Below are positions 33,439 to 39,779 of a DNA stretch of 39,779 bases, in pieces. The position numbers and the translations under genes were made by a program. The stretch's first letter is position 1; each line of letters opens with the position of its first letter. This stretch comes from Arcicella sp. GTDB taxonomy: Bacteria > Bacteroidota > Bacteroidia > Cytophagales > Spirosomataceae. The stretch lies in the NCBI GenBank assembly GCA_014376355.1, contig JACMRQ010000358.1:1-39779 (forward strand). Direction: 5' to 3'. The notes under the pieces are model-generated. The model did no database searches and had not been told where the DNA came from. It saw nothing but the letters and a program-made list of their open reading frames with translations.

Positions 33439-34026
33439 ATGAAACAACCATTAAATCCTCGTTTTTTAACTTTGCTTTGCTTTATTTTGGCAATCGCTTT
33501 GTTACGAATTGCCAATGCTGCTCAACTGACACCATTTGCAAATTTTACACCAATCGGTGCTATGTGCTTATTCGGCGGAGCATATTTTCCTAATCGTTGG
33601 AAAGCATTTGCCTTCCCAATTCTTACGCTTTTAGTGAGTGATTTGGTGATTAACAAAGTGATTTTTCAGGGAAAATACGGAGCAATGTATGAAGGTTGGT
33701 ACTTGATTTATGGGATTTTTGCCCTTGTCGTATTGTTTGGAAAAGTAATATTGCAAAAAATCAATGTTCAGAATGTCGTTTTGGCGGCTATTATCGCTTC
33801 AGTTTCGCATTGGATTTTGGCAGATACAACGGTTTGGATTGGCGGAGGAACGGATTTAAGAACAATGCTTCCGTTAAGTCGTGATTTGGCTGGTTATGTT
33901 CAGTGTTTAACCCAAGGATTTCCATTTATGAAGAACTTTTTGGTAGGTACGTTAGCATACAGCGGTTTAATGTTTGGAACTTTTGAGTTATTGAAGGTGC
34001 GTTTTCCAAAATTAGCAATAGCGTAG
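33439..34026 (+). CDS. DUF6580-like integral membrane protein in the B12 operon
   Basis: A 195-residue protein with about five to six helices and a signal-anchor start (FLTLLCFILAIALLRIANA). The segment FTPIGAMCLFGGAYFPNRWKAFAFPILTLLVSDLVI, with the following YLIYGIFALVVLFG helix, resembles the DUF6580 family and, in general design, ECF-transporter S components. It lies under the cobalamin riboswitch between the btuG-like and btuF-like genes. It could be the inner-membrane route for cobalamin or a precursor; that is inference, since no EcfA/EcfT or BtuCD is seen here. Confidence 0.75.
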   Translation: MKQPLNPRFLTLLCFILAIALLRIANAAQLTPFANFTPIGAMCLFGGAYFPNRWKAFAFPILTLLVSDLVINKVIFQGKYGAMYEGWYLIYGIFALVVLFGKVILQKINVQNVVLAAIIASVSHWILADTTVWIGGGTDLRTMLPLSRDLAGYVQCLTQGFPFMKNFLVGTLAYSGLMFGTFELLKVRFPKLAIA

Positions 34027-34067
34027 ATAATTTCATTGCAATCAAATTAACCAGCTATATTTTGACA

Positions 34068-34499
34068 ATGAAAGAAGAACTAACTTTTGAAATTTTGACC
34101 GTTGAAAATATTGCCGAGATTTCTGTTTTAGGACAACAATTAAACCCTAAAATGACTTTGGAGCAAATTAAGAACCTTTTAAATGAAATGTTTACTTTGC
34201 CTACCTACAGATGTTTTGGATTATTCCTTAACAAAAAACTTGTAGGAATTTCGAGTGGTTGGATAACTGTGCGTTTTTATTCGGGCAAACAACTTGAGGT
34301 TGATAATGTTATCATTGATAGCTGTTTGCAATCAAATGGATTCGGAAAGCAGTTTTTTGACTTTATTGAAAATTGGGCTAAAGAAAATAGTTGTGAGACA
34401 ATTGAACTGAATACTTACGTACAAAATTCAAAATCTCATAAATTTTATTTTAATTTAGGGTATTCAATTTTAGGTTTCCATTTTTGGAAACACATTTAA
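34068..34499 (+). CDS. GNAT family N-acetyltransferase
   Basis: A 143-residue GNAT protein. Motif A appears as VDNVIIDSCLQSNGFGKQFFDFIENWA, with the Q-x-x-G-x-G acetyl-CoA loop, and the C-terminal NSKSHKFYFNLGYSILGFHF is typical of the fold. The ORF track starts at TTG 34062, but ATG 34068 two codons later is preferred. It sits in the middle of the B12 operon; no link to cobalamin is known for such proteins, so it may be an inserted passenger. The acceptor substrate is unknown. Confidence 0.85.
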   Translation: MKEELTFEILTVENIAEISVLGQQLNPKMTLEQIKNLLNEMFTLPTYRCFGLFLNKKLVGISSGWITVRFYSGKQLEVDNVIIDSCLQSNGFGKQFFDFIENWAKENSCETIELNTYVQNSKSHKFYFNLGYSILGFHFWKHI

Positions 34500-34556
34500 T
34501 ACGACAATTATGTTGGATACCGAAAAACATACAGCGAAAAATAAACATCAAAAACA

Positions 34557-35489
34557 ATGAAAGCCGTTTCTTTTCTTCCTGCCGCTACACAAATGATTTA
34601 CGACATGGGTTTGCAAGACCTTTTGTATGGTGTCACCTTTGAATGTTCAGAACATTCACGGACTGAAAAGCAGATTTTAGTTCGTTGCATTATGGAAGGA
34701 AAAGATTATTCGAGTGAAGAAATTGACCGTATCTTTTCAGCTTCAAAAGCACAAGGAAAAAGTCTTTACTATGTAGAAGAAGACAAATTACAAGCCATCG
34801 CTCCCGATATCGTCATCACGCAAGATGTTTGTGAGGTTTGCCAAATTGATACCAAATGCACACAGGCTGTTATTGATAATTTGGATAAAACACCCACCAT
34901 CATTACATTAACCCCCCAAAGTTTAACGGATGTATTTCAATCTGCCATCACAATTGCTACGGCTTTGGGTCGAGAAGAAGCCGCTTATCAGTATTTGGCA
35001 GGCCTTCAGAGTCGCATTGATAAGGTAATTGACAAACTCCGAGAATATCGAGCATTGCCAAAGCGAGTAATGGTAATGGAATGGATTGAACCAATTTATA
35101 ACTGTGGTCACTGGATTCCGCATCAAATTGCGTACGCTGGTGGTATTGATATGTTGGGAAATCCATCGGGAGATAGTATTGTTACGCAATGGGAAAAAGT
35201 GTTAAAATATGACCCAGAAGTTTTGGTCATCGCTCCGTGCGGTTTTGAAACCAAACGGAGTCTGGAAGAGTTACACCTATTGACTGCCAAAAATGGGTGG
35301 GAAAACCTACAAGCAGTTCAAAATAAACTGGTCTATGTGCTTGATTATGATTTGTTTACCCAGCCAAGTGCTTCAACCTTAGTAAATGGCATTGAAATTT
35401 TAGCAGCATTATTCCATCCTACACTCTTTAAGATTCCTCAATCGCTAAAACACAAAGTTCATGCAGTTTTTGAAAACATACTTGTTTAA
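34557..35489 (+). CDS. BtuF-like cobalamin-binding protein without signal peptide
   Basis: A 310-residue class III substrate-binding protein. The N-terminus is MKAVSFLPAATQMIYDMGLQDLLYGVTFEC, which corresponds to the mature start of BtuF (RVISLSPANTE...), with no signal peptide. The pattern PDIVITQDVCEVCQID and the C-terminal GWENLQAVQNKLVYVLD fit BtuF-like proteins; the CxxC in VCEVC and Cys in PCGFET are noteworthy. Without export it would be cytoplasmic and may act as a cobalamin or corrinoid carrier, or in salvage with the next gene. It ends six bases before the DUF71 gene. Confidence 0.85.
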   Translation: MKAVSFLPAATQMIYDMGLQDLLYGVTFECSEHSRTEKQILVRCIMEGKDYSSEEIDRIFSASKAQGKSLYYVEEDKLQAIAPDIVITQDVCEVCQIDTKCTQAVIDNLDKTPTIITLTPQSLTDVFQSAITIATALGREEAAYQYLAGLQSRIDKVIDKLREYRALPKRVMVMEWIEPIYNCGHWIPHQIAYAGGIDMLGNPSGDSIVTQWEKVLKYDPEVLVIAPCGFETKRSLEELHLLTAKNGWENLQAVQNKLVYVLDYDLFTQPSASTLVNGIEILAALFHPTLFKIPQSLKHKVHAVFENILV

Positions 35490-35495
35490 CCCAAT

Positions 35496-36203
35496 ATGAG
35501 AAAAAAAGCTTTAATGAATTGGTCTGGTGGCAAAGATTCTGCCTTATCCCTTCATCATATTTTACAAAATAATGAATATAAAGTTGAACATTTACTGACT
35601 TCGCTAAATGATTCTTTCAAACGAGTTTCGATGCACGGCGTTCGGGAAGAATTACTTGACCAACAAGCCGAGAATATTGGGATTAATTTAATAAAATTGC
35701 GTTTGGCTGAAACCGTTTCGATGGAAGAATACCAAGAAAAAATGGCTGAAACCATGAAACCTTTGGTGAATTCGGGAATAAAACATTCTATTTTTGGGGA
35801 TATTTTCTTGGAAGATTTACGCCAGCATCGGGAAGAAAGATTACAACAAGTTGGTATGGAAGGAGTTTTTCCCCTGTGGAAACAACCTTCTTTAGTATTA
35901 TTAGATGAATTTTGGGATTTAGGTTTTAAAACGATTGTGGTTGCCGTCAATGGAAATAATTTGGACAAATCATTTTGTGGAAGAATCCTCGACCGTGATT
36001 TTGTCAAAGATTTACCCAAAACAGTTGACCCTTGCGGAGAGAATGGAGAATTTCATACCTTCGTTTTTGAAGCTCCCTATTTCAAAAATTCCATTAAATT
36101 TGACATTGGAGAAACCGTTGATAAAACCTATAATTTCAAAAATTTAGACGGTGATGATTTAAGTTCAACCTATTTTTTTACTGATTTGATTGCCAAGGCT
36201 TAA
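35496..36203 (+). CDS. DUF71/Dph6-type ATP pyrophosphatase, predicted B12 salvage amidoligase
   Basis: A 235-residue PP-loop ATPase. The ATP-binding loop SGGKDS (residues 10-15) and the family C-terminal motif DPCGENGEFHTFVFEAP are intact, as are EDLRQHREERL and GIKHSIFGDIF. Eukaryotic relatives (Dph6) amidate diphthine, which bacteria lack. A published comparative-genomic study of DUF71/COG2102 predicted that bacterial members near B12 genes act in cobalamin salvage, and this gene sits in exactly that context. The reaction, probably amidation of a corrin side chain, is inference. Confidence 0.85.
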   Translation: MRKKALMNWSGGKDSALSLHHILQNNEYKVEHLLTSLNDSFKRVSMHGVREELLDQQAENIGINLIKLRLAETVSMEEYQEKMAETMKPLVNSGIKHSIFGDIFLEDLRQHREERLQQVGMEGVFPLWKQPSLVLLDEFWDLGFKTIVVAVNGNNLDKSFCGRILDRDFVKDLPKTVDPCGENGEFHTFVFEAPYFKNSIKFDIGETVDKTYNFKNLDGDDLSSTYFFTDLIAKA

Positions 36204-36215
36204 CGTTTAAATAAG

Positions 36216-36422
36216 ATGGAAAAACACGCTCCCGATTCATGCCCACGATGTGGCGAAATATTCGTTTGTAAGGTCAATAATATCTTGCAATGCGACTGCA
36301 TGAAAGCTGTTTTGACTAAAGCAGAAACAGCGTACATTGCCAATATTACAGAATGGGAATATGATGGTAATTGTCTGTGCAATAAGTGTTTAGAGGATTT
36401 AAAAAAGGAGATTGCCAAATAA
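36216..36422 (+). CDS. Cysteine-rich CWC family protein
   Basis: A 68-residue protein with eight cysteines: CPRC (9, 12), Cys18, CDC (26, 28) and CLCNKC (53, 55, 58), matching the cysteine-rich CWC family, with a predicted zinc or other metal site. It begins 12 bases after the DUF71 stop and ends the operon. In Bacteroidota such genes often accompany the B12 genes. Function is unknown; a role as metal or corrinoid handling protein is speculation. Confidence 0.85.
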   Translation: MEKHAPDSCPRCGEIFVCKVNNILQCDCMKAVLTKAETAYIANITEWEYDGNCLCNKCLEDLKKEIAK

Positions 36423-36444
36423 TAAAAGGCCTTTGGATTGAATT

Positions 36445-36474
36445 TTGAAGTTCATTTTTTTGTTGATATATTTG
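36445..36474 (+). promoter_or_regulatory. Near-ideal Bacteroidota promoter for the small ORF/DUF6169 pair
   Basis: TTG at 36445-36447, exactly 19 bases, then TATATTTG at 36467-36474: a full match to the TTG-N19-TAnnTTTG consensus. The expected transcript start near 36479 is 13 bases before ATG 36492. It shows that the pair is not part of the B12 operon. Confidence 0.75.
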
Positions 36475-36491
36475 TAAAAACATACATCATT

Positions 36492-36650
36492 ATGACAAAT
36501 AAAGAAAAATACGAAATGTGGCGAAATGTAGCTACTTCGATGGTGGAGGAAAAGAAAATTATTCAAGAAGTTGGTGTTGAACGTGCTAAATCCGAATATG
36601 GAATTAAATTTGAAAAACTTAGAGAGCCACGAGTACCAGAAAATAAATGA
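36492..36650 (+). CDS. Small ORF (52 aa) overlapping the DUF6169 gene
   Basis: Starts at ATG 36492 (MTNKEKYEMWRNVATSMVEEKKIIQEVGV); the longer ORF-track start at 36438 lies upstream of the promoter and is rejected. The product is charged, probably helical, has no recognisable domain and ends PRVPENK. Its 3' end overlaps the start of the DUF6169 gene by 53 bases in another frame, indicating translational coupling. It could be an antitoxin-like or leader partner. Confidence 0.6.
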   Translation: MTNKEKYEMWRNVATSMVEEKKIIQEVGVERAKSEYGIKFEKLREPRVPENK

Positions 36651-37074
36651 TGATAAATTTCGATTTACGAATAGTTCAGGTGTAGAGTACGAGGTATATT
36701 TCACAACAGGAGAGTATTATTTTCCAGAAGTTTATTATAGAAAATATCTCAAAACATTTGGATTTAGCCCTATTTCTTCTACAAATTTTGACTTTGAAAT
36801 AAAAACAGCTAACACGATAATTCTTATTCTGGCAGATTATTTTACACAAGATGATTACATTGTTATGTATGTTTGTGACCAAAGTGATAATAAACAATCC
36901 GTTAGAAACCGTCTTTTCAACTTATGGTTCAATAAGTACAATGACGGTAGTTTTGAAAAGATTGATTTATCGTACGAACAGCATACTTTTATCTCTGCAA
37001 TTATTAAGAGAAAAAATCCTTTTTATATAGATTTTAAACACAACTTTCCTGATTTGGGAGAGGAATATAAATAA
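36598..37074 (+). CDS. DUF6169 family protein
   Basis: A 158-residue soluble protein when started at ATG 36598 (MELNLKNLESHEYQKINDDKFRF); the ORF track start at 36571 adds nine residues. The pattern SGVEYEVYFTTGEYYFPEVY and RNRLFNLWFNKY fits the small Bacteroidota family DUF6169, function unknown. It overlaps the upstream 52-aa ORF and shares its promoter. Two-gene, overlapping, small and self-contained architecture is reminiscent of toxin-antitoxin or similar accessory pairs. A terminator follows at 37079-37116. Confidence 0.7.
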   Translation: MELNLKNLESHEYQKINDDKFRFTNSSGVEYEVYFTTGEYYFPEVYYRKYLKTFGFSPISSTNFDFEIKTANTIILILADYFTQDDYIVMYVCDQSDNKQSVRNRLFNLWFNKYNDGSFEKIDLSYEQHTFISAIIKRKNPFYIDFKHNFPDLGEEYK

Positions 37075-37078
37075 AAAA

Positions 37079-37116
37079 GAAAAGGAAGATGCTATTTAAT
37101 TGACATCTTCCTTTTC
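37079..37116. terminator. Bidirectional terminator between DUF6169 and mrp
   Basis: GAAAAGGAAGATG (37079-37091) pairs exactly with CATCTTCCTTTTC (37104-37116) around a 12-base loop. It separates two convergent genes. Confidence 0.85.
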
Positions 37117-37147
37117 CGTTTTATTTAGTAGGTTACTGATAATTGAC

Positions 37148-38251
37148 CTATACTCGAACTTGCACAGTCTGAGTCTTTTCTTGCGTAGCATTTCTAATGG
37201 CCACTTGTTGAGCCAATAATTCCGCTGAATTTCTAAAAATTTCTGCCACAATTCCTTCCGTCATTACTGCAGGACGACCGTCATCACCCGCCTCACGAAT
37301 GCTTTGTACAATCGGAATTTCTCCTAATAATTGCGTTTCATATTTTATCGCTAAATTCTTTCCCCCATCTTTTCCGAAAATATAATATTTGTTATCGGGT
37401 AATTCTTCGGGTGTGAAATACGCCATATTTTCAATTACACCCAAAACGGGTACATTGATTTGTGGTTGTCTAAAAAACATCAAACCTTTCGTAGCATCAG
37501 AAAGAGCCACTTTTTGTGGAGTCGTTACGATAACGGCTCCCGTTACAGGCACTAATTGCACTAAAGAAAGGTGAATGTCGGACGTTCCTGGCGGTAAATC
37601 AATCAGTAAATAATCCAATTCTCCCCAATTGGTATCGCTAAAAAATTGACGTAATGCCTGGGTTGCCATGGGTCCTCTCCAAGGCACAGGATTATCTTGT
37701 GGAGCAAGAAAACCCATAGAAATCATTTTAATTCCGTATTGCATAATTGGCTGAATCATGTTTTTGCCATCCATTTGGCTAACCATTGGCTGCATATCTT
37801 CTGCCCCAAACATCACAGGAATTGAAGGTCCTGAGATATCTGCATCAATAATTCCAACCTTAGCACCCGACTGTTTTAAAGCCATTGCCAAGTTGGCGGT
37901 AACGGTAGATTTACCAACGCCACCCTTTCCTGAGGCAATGGCAATGATATTTTTGACATTTGGCAACAACGTTCCGCCCATACGTGACGACGTAACATCA
38001 GCGGTCATATCTATAACTACGCTCAAATCTGCGTCCACGTGTGTATGAATGGCATCGGTACATTCCTTGCGGATTCTTTCTTTCAAAGGACAAGCGGGGG
38101 TTGTCAAAACTACGGTAAAACGAACTTCGCCTACACCCAATTCGATGTCCTTAATCATGTTGAGCGTTATCAAATCCTGTTTCAAATCTGGTTCTTGAAC
38201 GGTTGATAATGCACGGATAATGTCTTCTTTCTTTATTTTTAAATCACCCAT
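37148..38251 (-). CDS. mrp: Mrp/ApbC-type Fe-S cluster carrier ATPase
   Basis: A 367-residue P-loop protein. The N-terminal DUF59/MIP18 domain (about 1-85; VQEPDLKQDLITLNMIKDI, TTPACPLKERI) is followed by the deviant Walker A GKGGVGKST (about 108-116), DADISGPSIP, DLPPGTSDIHL and GVIENMAYF. The protein binds ATP and is expected to deliver Fe-S clusters. The CxxC motif found after this point in E. coli ApbC is absent; here the loop reads TPEELPDNKYYIFGKDGG. Other cysteines are Cys54 and Cys64. The upstream leader has a promoter element and a hairpin. Confidence 0.92.
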   Translation of the reverse strand: MGDLKIKKEDIIRALSTVQEPDLKQDLITLNMIKDIELGVGEVRFTVVLTTPACPLKERIRKECTDAIHTHVDADLSVVIDMTADVTSSRMGGTLLPNVKNIIAIASGKGGVGKSTVTANLAMALKQSGAKVGIIDADISGPSIPVMFGAEDMQPMVSQMDGKNMIQPIMQYGIKMISMGFLAPQDNPVPWRGPMATQALRQFFSDTNWGELDYLLIDLPPGTSDIHLSLVQLVPVTGAVIVTTPQKVALSDATKGLMFFRQPQINVPVLGVIENMAYFTPEELPDNKYYIFGKDGGKNLAIKYETQLLGEIPIVQSIREAGDDGRPAVMTEGIVAEIFRNSAELLAQQVAIRNATQEKTQTVQVRV

Positions 38252-38268
38252 ATTTTTTGCTTTTGGCT

Positions 38269-38297
38269 ATCGACTTTTACGGTCTGCAAAAGTCGAT
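38269..38297 (-). promoter_or_regulatory. Leader hairpin upstream of mrp
   Basis: ATCGACTTTT (38269-38278) pairs exactly with AAAAGTCGAT (38288-38297) around a 9-base loop. It lies between the predicted transcript start (about 38306) and the ATG of mrp, i.e. near the 5' end of the leader. It may stabilise the mRNA or mark an operator. Confidence 0.45.
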
Positions 38298-38310
38298 AAT
38301 TTTTCTGGTG

Positions 38311-38318
38311 CAAAGGTA
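38311..38318 (-). promoter_or_regulatory. -7 promoter element of mrp
   Basis: On the minus strand this reads TACCTTTG, an exact TAnnTTTG match, about 60 bases before the mrp ATG. No TTG is found at the -33 position. Confidence 0.55.
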
Positions 38319-38418
38319 CGGCTGAAATTTGTTCGAGGATAGTAAAATAAAAAACACAAGGATAAATCTTTCTATATTTTTTCCTAATTTCGTAATGTTA
38401 ATAAACTATAAATAATAC

Positions 38419-39414
38419 ATGAACATTCCGAATCCAACCCGCTGGGGCATTCTTGCCTGTGGAAAAATAGCCGAAAAATTTGCTGATGATTTAGTCGCTC
38501 ACGTACCTGATGCGGTCGTGTATGCGGTTGCTTCTCGTGATTTTATGAAAGCTCATATTTTTGGACAAAAGTATGAAGCAACCAAAATTTTTAATAGTTA
38601 TCAAGATTTGGTGGATTGCCCAGAAGTTGATGTAATTTATATTGCTTCCCCTCATGCTCTTCATTACGAACATACTTTGTTGTGTCTGAACGGTGGAAAG
38701 GCAGTTTTATGTGAAAAGGCCTTTGCTATTAATACGACGATGGTGAAGGAGATGATTGAAAAATCAAAAGAAAAAAACTTGTTTTTAATGGAGGCTATTT
38801 GGACGAGATTTCATCCTGCTATCGCTCAAACATTAGAGATTATTCAGTCGGGACAAATTGGAGATATTGTTCATATTGTAGCAGATTTTGGTTTTAAAGC
38901 AGTTTACGATGAAAATGCTCGCTTATTTAATCCTGCATTAACGGGTGGAGCGTTATATGATATTGGTATTTATCCACTCTTTATCAGCAAATTATTGTTA
39001 GGAAATCCTAAAGAAATTAAAGCCGTTGCAACCTTTGCTCCAACGGGTGTGGACACGAACACTTCTCTATCGTTAAGTTACGAAAATGGAGCAACAGCCT
39101 CATTATTTTCAACATTAAATGCTCAAACGGACACGACTTGCACAATTTATGGCTCAAAAGGGAAACTATTTCTGCACGGACGTTTTCACGAAACCAAAGG
39201 ATTAACTTTGGAAGTTTATGGAGAAGAACCTCAATTTTTTGAGACAGAAAGATTGGGTCATGGATATTCGTATGAAGCTCAAGAAGTACAGCGTTGTTTG
39301 AAATTAGGGGAAATAGAAAGCGATAAATTACCTTTACAATTTAGTTTAGAATTAATGGAAATGCTTTGCGAAATACGTCAGCAAATTGGACTGGTTTATC
39401 CGCAGGAGGTGTAA
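38419..39414 (+). CDS. Gfo/Idh/MocA family oxidoreductase
   Basis: A 331-residue NAD(P)-dependent dehydrogenase. The Rossmann loop is WGILACGKIAEKFADDL, and the conserved catalytic Lys is in LCEKAFAIN (family EKP, here EKA). The segment MEAIWTRFHPA is characteristic of the dihydrodiol/xylose dehydrogenase-like branch. The C-terminal sheet domain contains GGALYDIGIYPL with the conserved Asp and a nearby His-rich region. The substrate is likely a sugar or inositol-type polyol. It stands alone between the divergent mrp and a convergent methyltransferase. Confidence 0.9.
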   Translation: MNIPNPTRWGILACGKIAEKFADDLVAHVPDAVVYAVASRDFMKAHIFGQKYEATKIFNSYQDLVDCPEVDVIYIASPHALHYEHTLLCLNGGKAVLCEKAFAINTTMVKEMIEKSKEKNLFLMEAIWTRFHPAIAQTLEIIQSGQIGDIVHIVADFGFKAVYDENARLFNPALTGGALYDIGIYPLFISKLLLGNPKEIKAVATFAPTGVDTNTSLSLSYENGATASLFSTLNAQTDTTCTIYGSKGKLFLHGRFHETKGLTLEVYGEEPQFFETERLGHGYSYEAQEVQRCLKLGEIESDKLPLQFSLELMEMLCEIRQQIGLVYPQEV

Positions 39415-39447
39415 TAAATAATGAATAATTAAAAGTATCAGACAAAG

Positions 39448-39494
39448 AAACTTCTCGAAATTTTAACCTACACAAAGGTTGTTTCGAGGAGTTT
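39448..39494. terminator. Terminator hairpin between the oxidoreductase and the partial methyltransferase
   Basis: AAACTTCTCGAAA (39448-39460) pairs with TTTCGAGGAGTTT (39482-39494), one pair being G-U; AACC and GGTT extend the fold inside the loop. The stop codon of the minus-strand gene (39463) lies in the loop. Confidence 0.6.
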
Positions 39495-39779
39495 TGAGCA
39501 TATTATTAAACTCAAATACCACCACCCCATCATCCTTAAAATACGTTTCAATCACCTGAAAACCACAATTTTCTAAAATCTCCATTAATTCATTTTCTGT
39601 AAAAAGCTGTTTCCCACACCCTTCATGAATTTCGCCTAAGAATTTAGCATTTTGTTCTTCAATAAATAATTTACCGTTTGATTTTAGGATTTTTTGAATG
39701 TCGTGGAGGATAATTTCGGGCGTTTCAAATTCATGTAAACTGTTAATTATTAACACTTTATCGAATGTATTTTTTGGTA
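39463..39779 (-). CDS. Class I SAM-dependent methyltransferase, C-terminal part
   Basis: Runs off the right edge: the frame continues upstream of the GTG at 39756 used by the ORF track (PKNTFDKVLIINSLHEF), so the real start is outside. The visible part contains the family motif IV region (FDKVLIINSLHEF), motif V (ILKSNGKLFIEE) and a C-terminal strand pair (CGFQVIETYFKDDGVVVFEF). The substrate cannot be told. A terminator hairpin overlaps its stop codon. Confidence 0.85.
   Translation of the reverse strand, partial: PKNTFDKVLIINSLHEFETPEIILHDIQKILKSNGKLFIEEQNAKFLGEIHEGCGKQLFTENELMEILENCGFQVIETYFKDDGVVVFEFNNMLKTPRNNLCVG

Noticed and set aside
1-39779. Insertion sequence, prophage, tRNA/rRNA or CRISPR-Cas genes
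   Set aside because: No transposase, integrase, phage structural, Cas or stable RNA gene was recognised in any frame or strand.

Overview
The window is a low-GC stretch of a Bacteroidota chromosome, most likely Cytophagales. This rests on the gene families (YceD-rpmF-plsX-fabH-efp-accB-accC block, DUF4494, DUF6169, DUF1080 3-keto-glycoside hydrolase, BtuG-like lipoprotein), on several promoters of the Bacteroidota type (TAnnTTTG at -7, one with TTG 19 bases upstream), and on the general absence of strong Shine-Dalgarno sequences. Genus-level placement is not possible from sequence reading alone. I see no rRNA, tRNA, insertion sequence, phage or CRISPR array.

Layout. 1-903 (-): start of a FtsX/MacB-type ABC permease, cut by the window edge. 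1200-6930 (+): fatty-acid/translation block yceD, rpmF, plsX, fabH, efp, accB, accC, closed by a strong terminator, with palindromic DNA in most of its gaps. 7044-11547 (+): FUSC-type membrane protein, bioB, a BCP-type peroxiredoxin, and a small membrane protein. 11890-17038 (+): a DUF1080/PA14 secreted protein, a beta-propeller cytochrome c separated from it by a perfect 35-bp inverted repeat, and an acyltransferase-3 membrane protein. 17326-22327 (-): M28 peptidase, then a DoxX / N-terminal-histidine protein / polytopic membrane protein trio that looks like an uncharacterised metal (perhaps copper) system. 22513-24758 (+): DUF4494 and PolX, whose polymerase site is degenerate while its PHP site is intact. 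24852-29680: LOG-family protein (-), rpiB (+), a NatAB-like ABC exporter with a downstream methyltransferase (-), and a Lys/Ala-rich histone-H1-like protein (-).

29928-36422 (+) is a vitamin B12 acquisition operon: cobalamin riboswitch, btuB TonB-dependent receptor, BtuG-like surface lipoprotein, DUF6580-like integral membrane protein, GNAT, BtuF-like protein without a signal peptide, DUF71 amidoligase-like ATPase and a cysteine-rich CWC protein. No BtuC/BtuD is present, so the inner-membrane step may be done by the DUF6580 protein or by genes elsewhere. 36492-37074 (+) holds a tiny ORF overlapping a DUF6169 gene behind a near-ideal promoter. The window ends with mrp (-), a Gfo/Idh/MocA oxidoreductase (+) and a partial methyltransferase (-).

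Functional links: accB/accC need biotin, and bioB lies two genes downstream. The DUF1080 and cytochrome genes together suggest periplasmic sugar oxidation or cleavage of 3-keto sugars. The B12 genes form one regulated uptake/salvage unit. The strongest candidates for new biology are the DoxX/histidine-brace-like/duplicated-motif trio and the BtuCD-less B12 operon.
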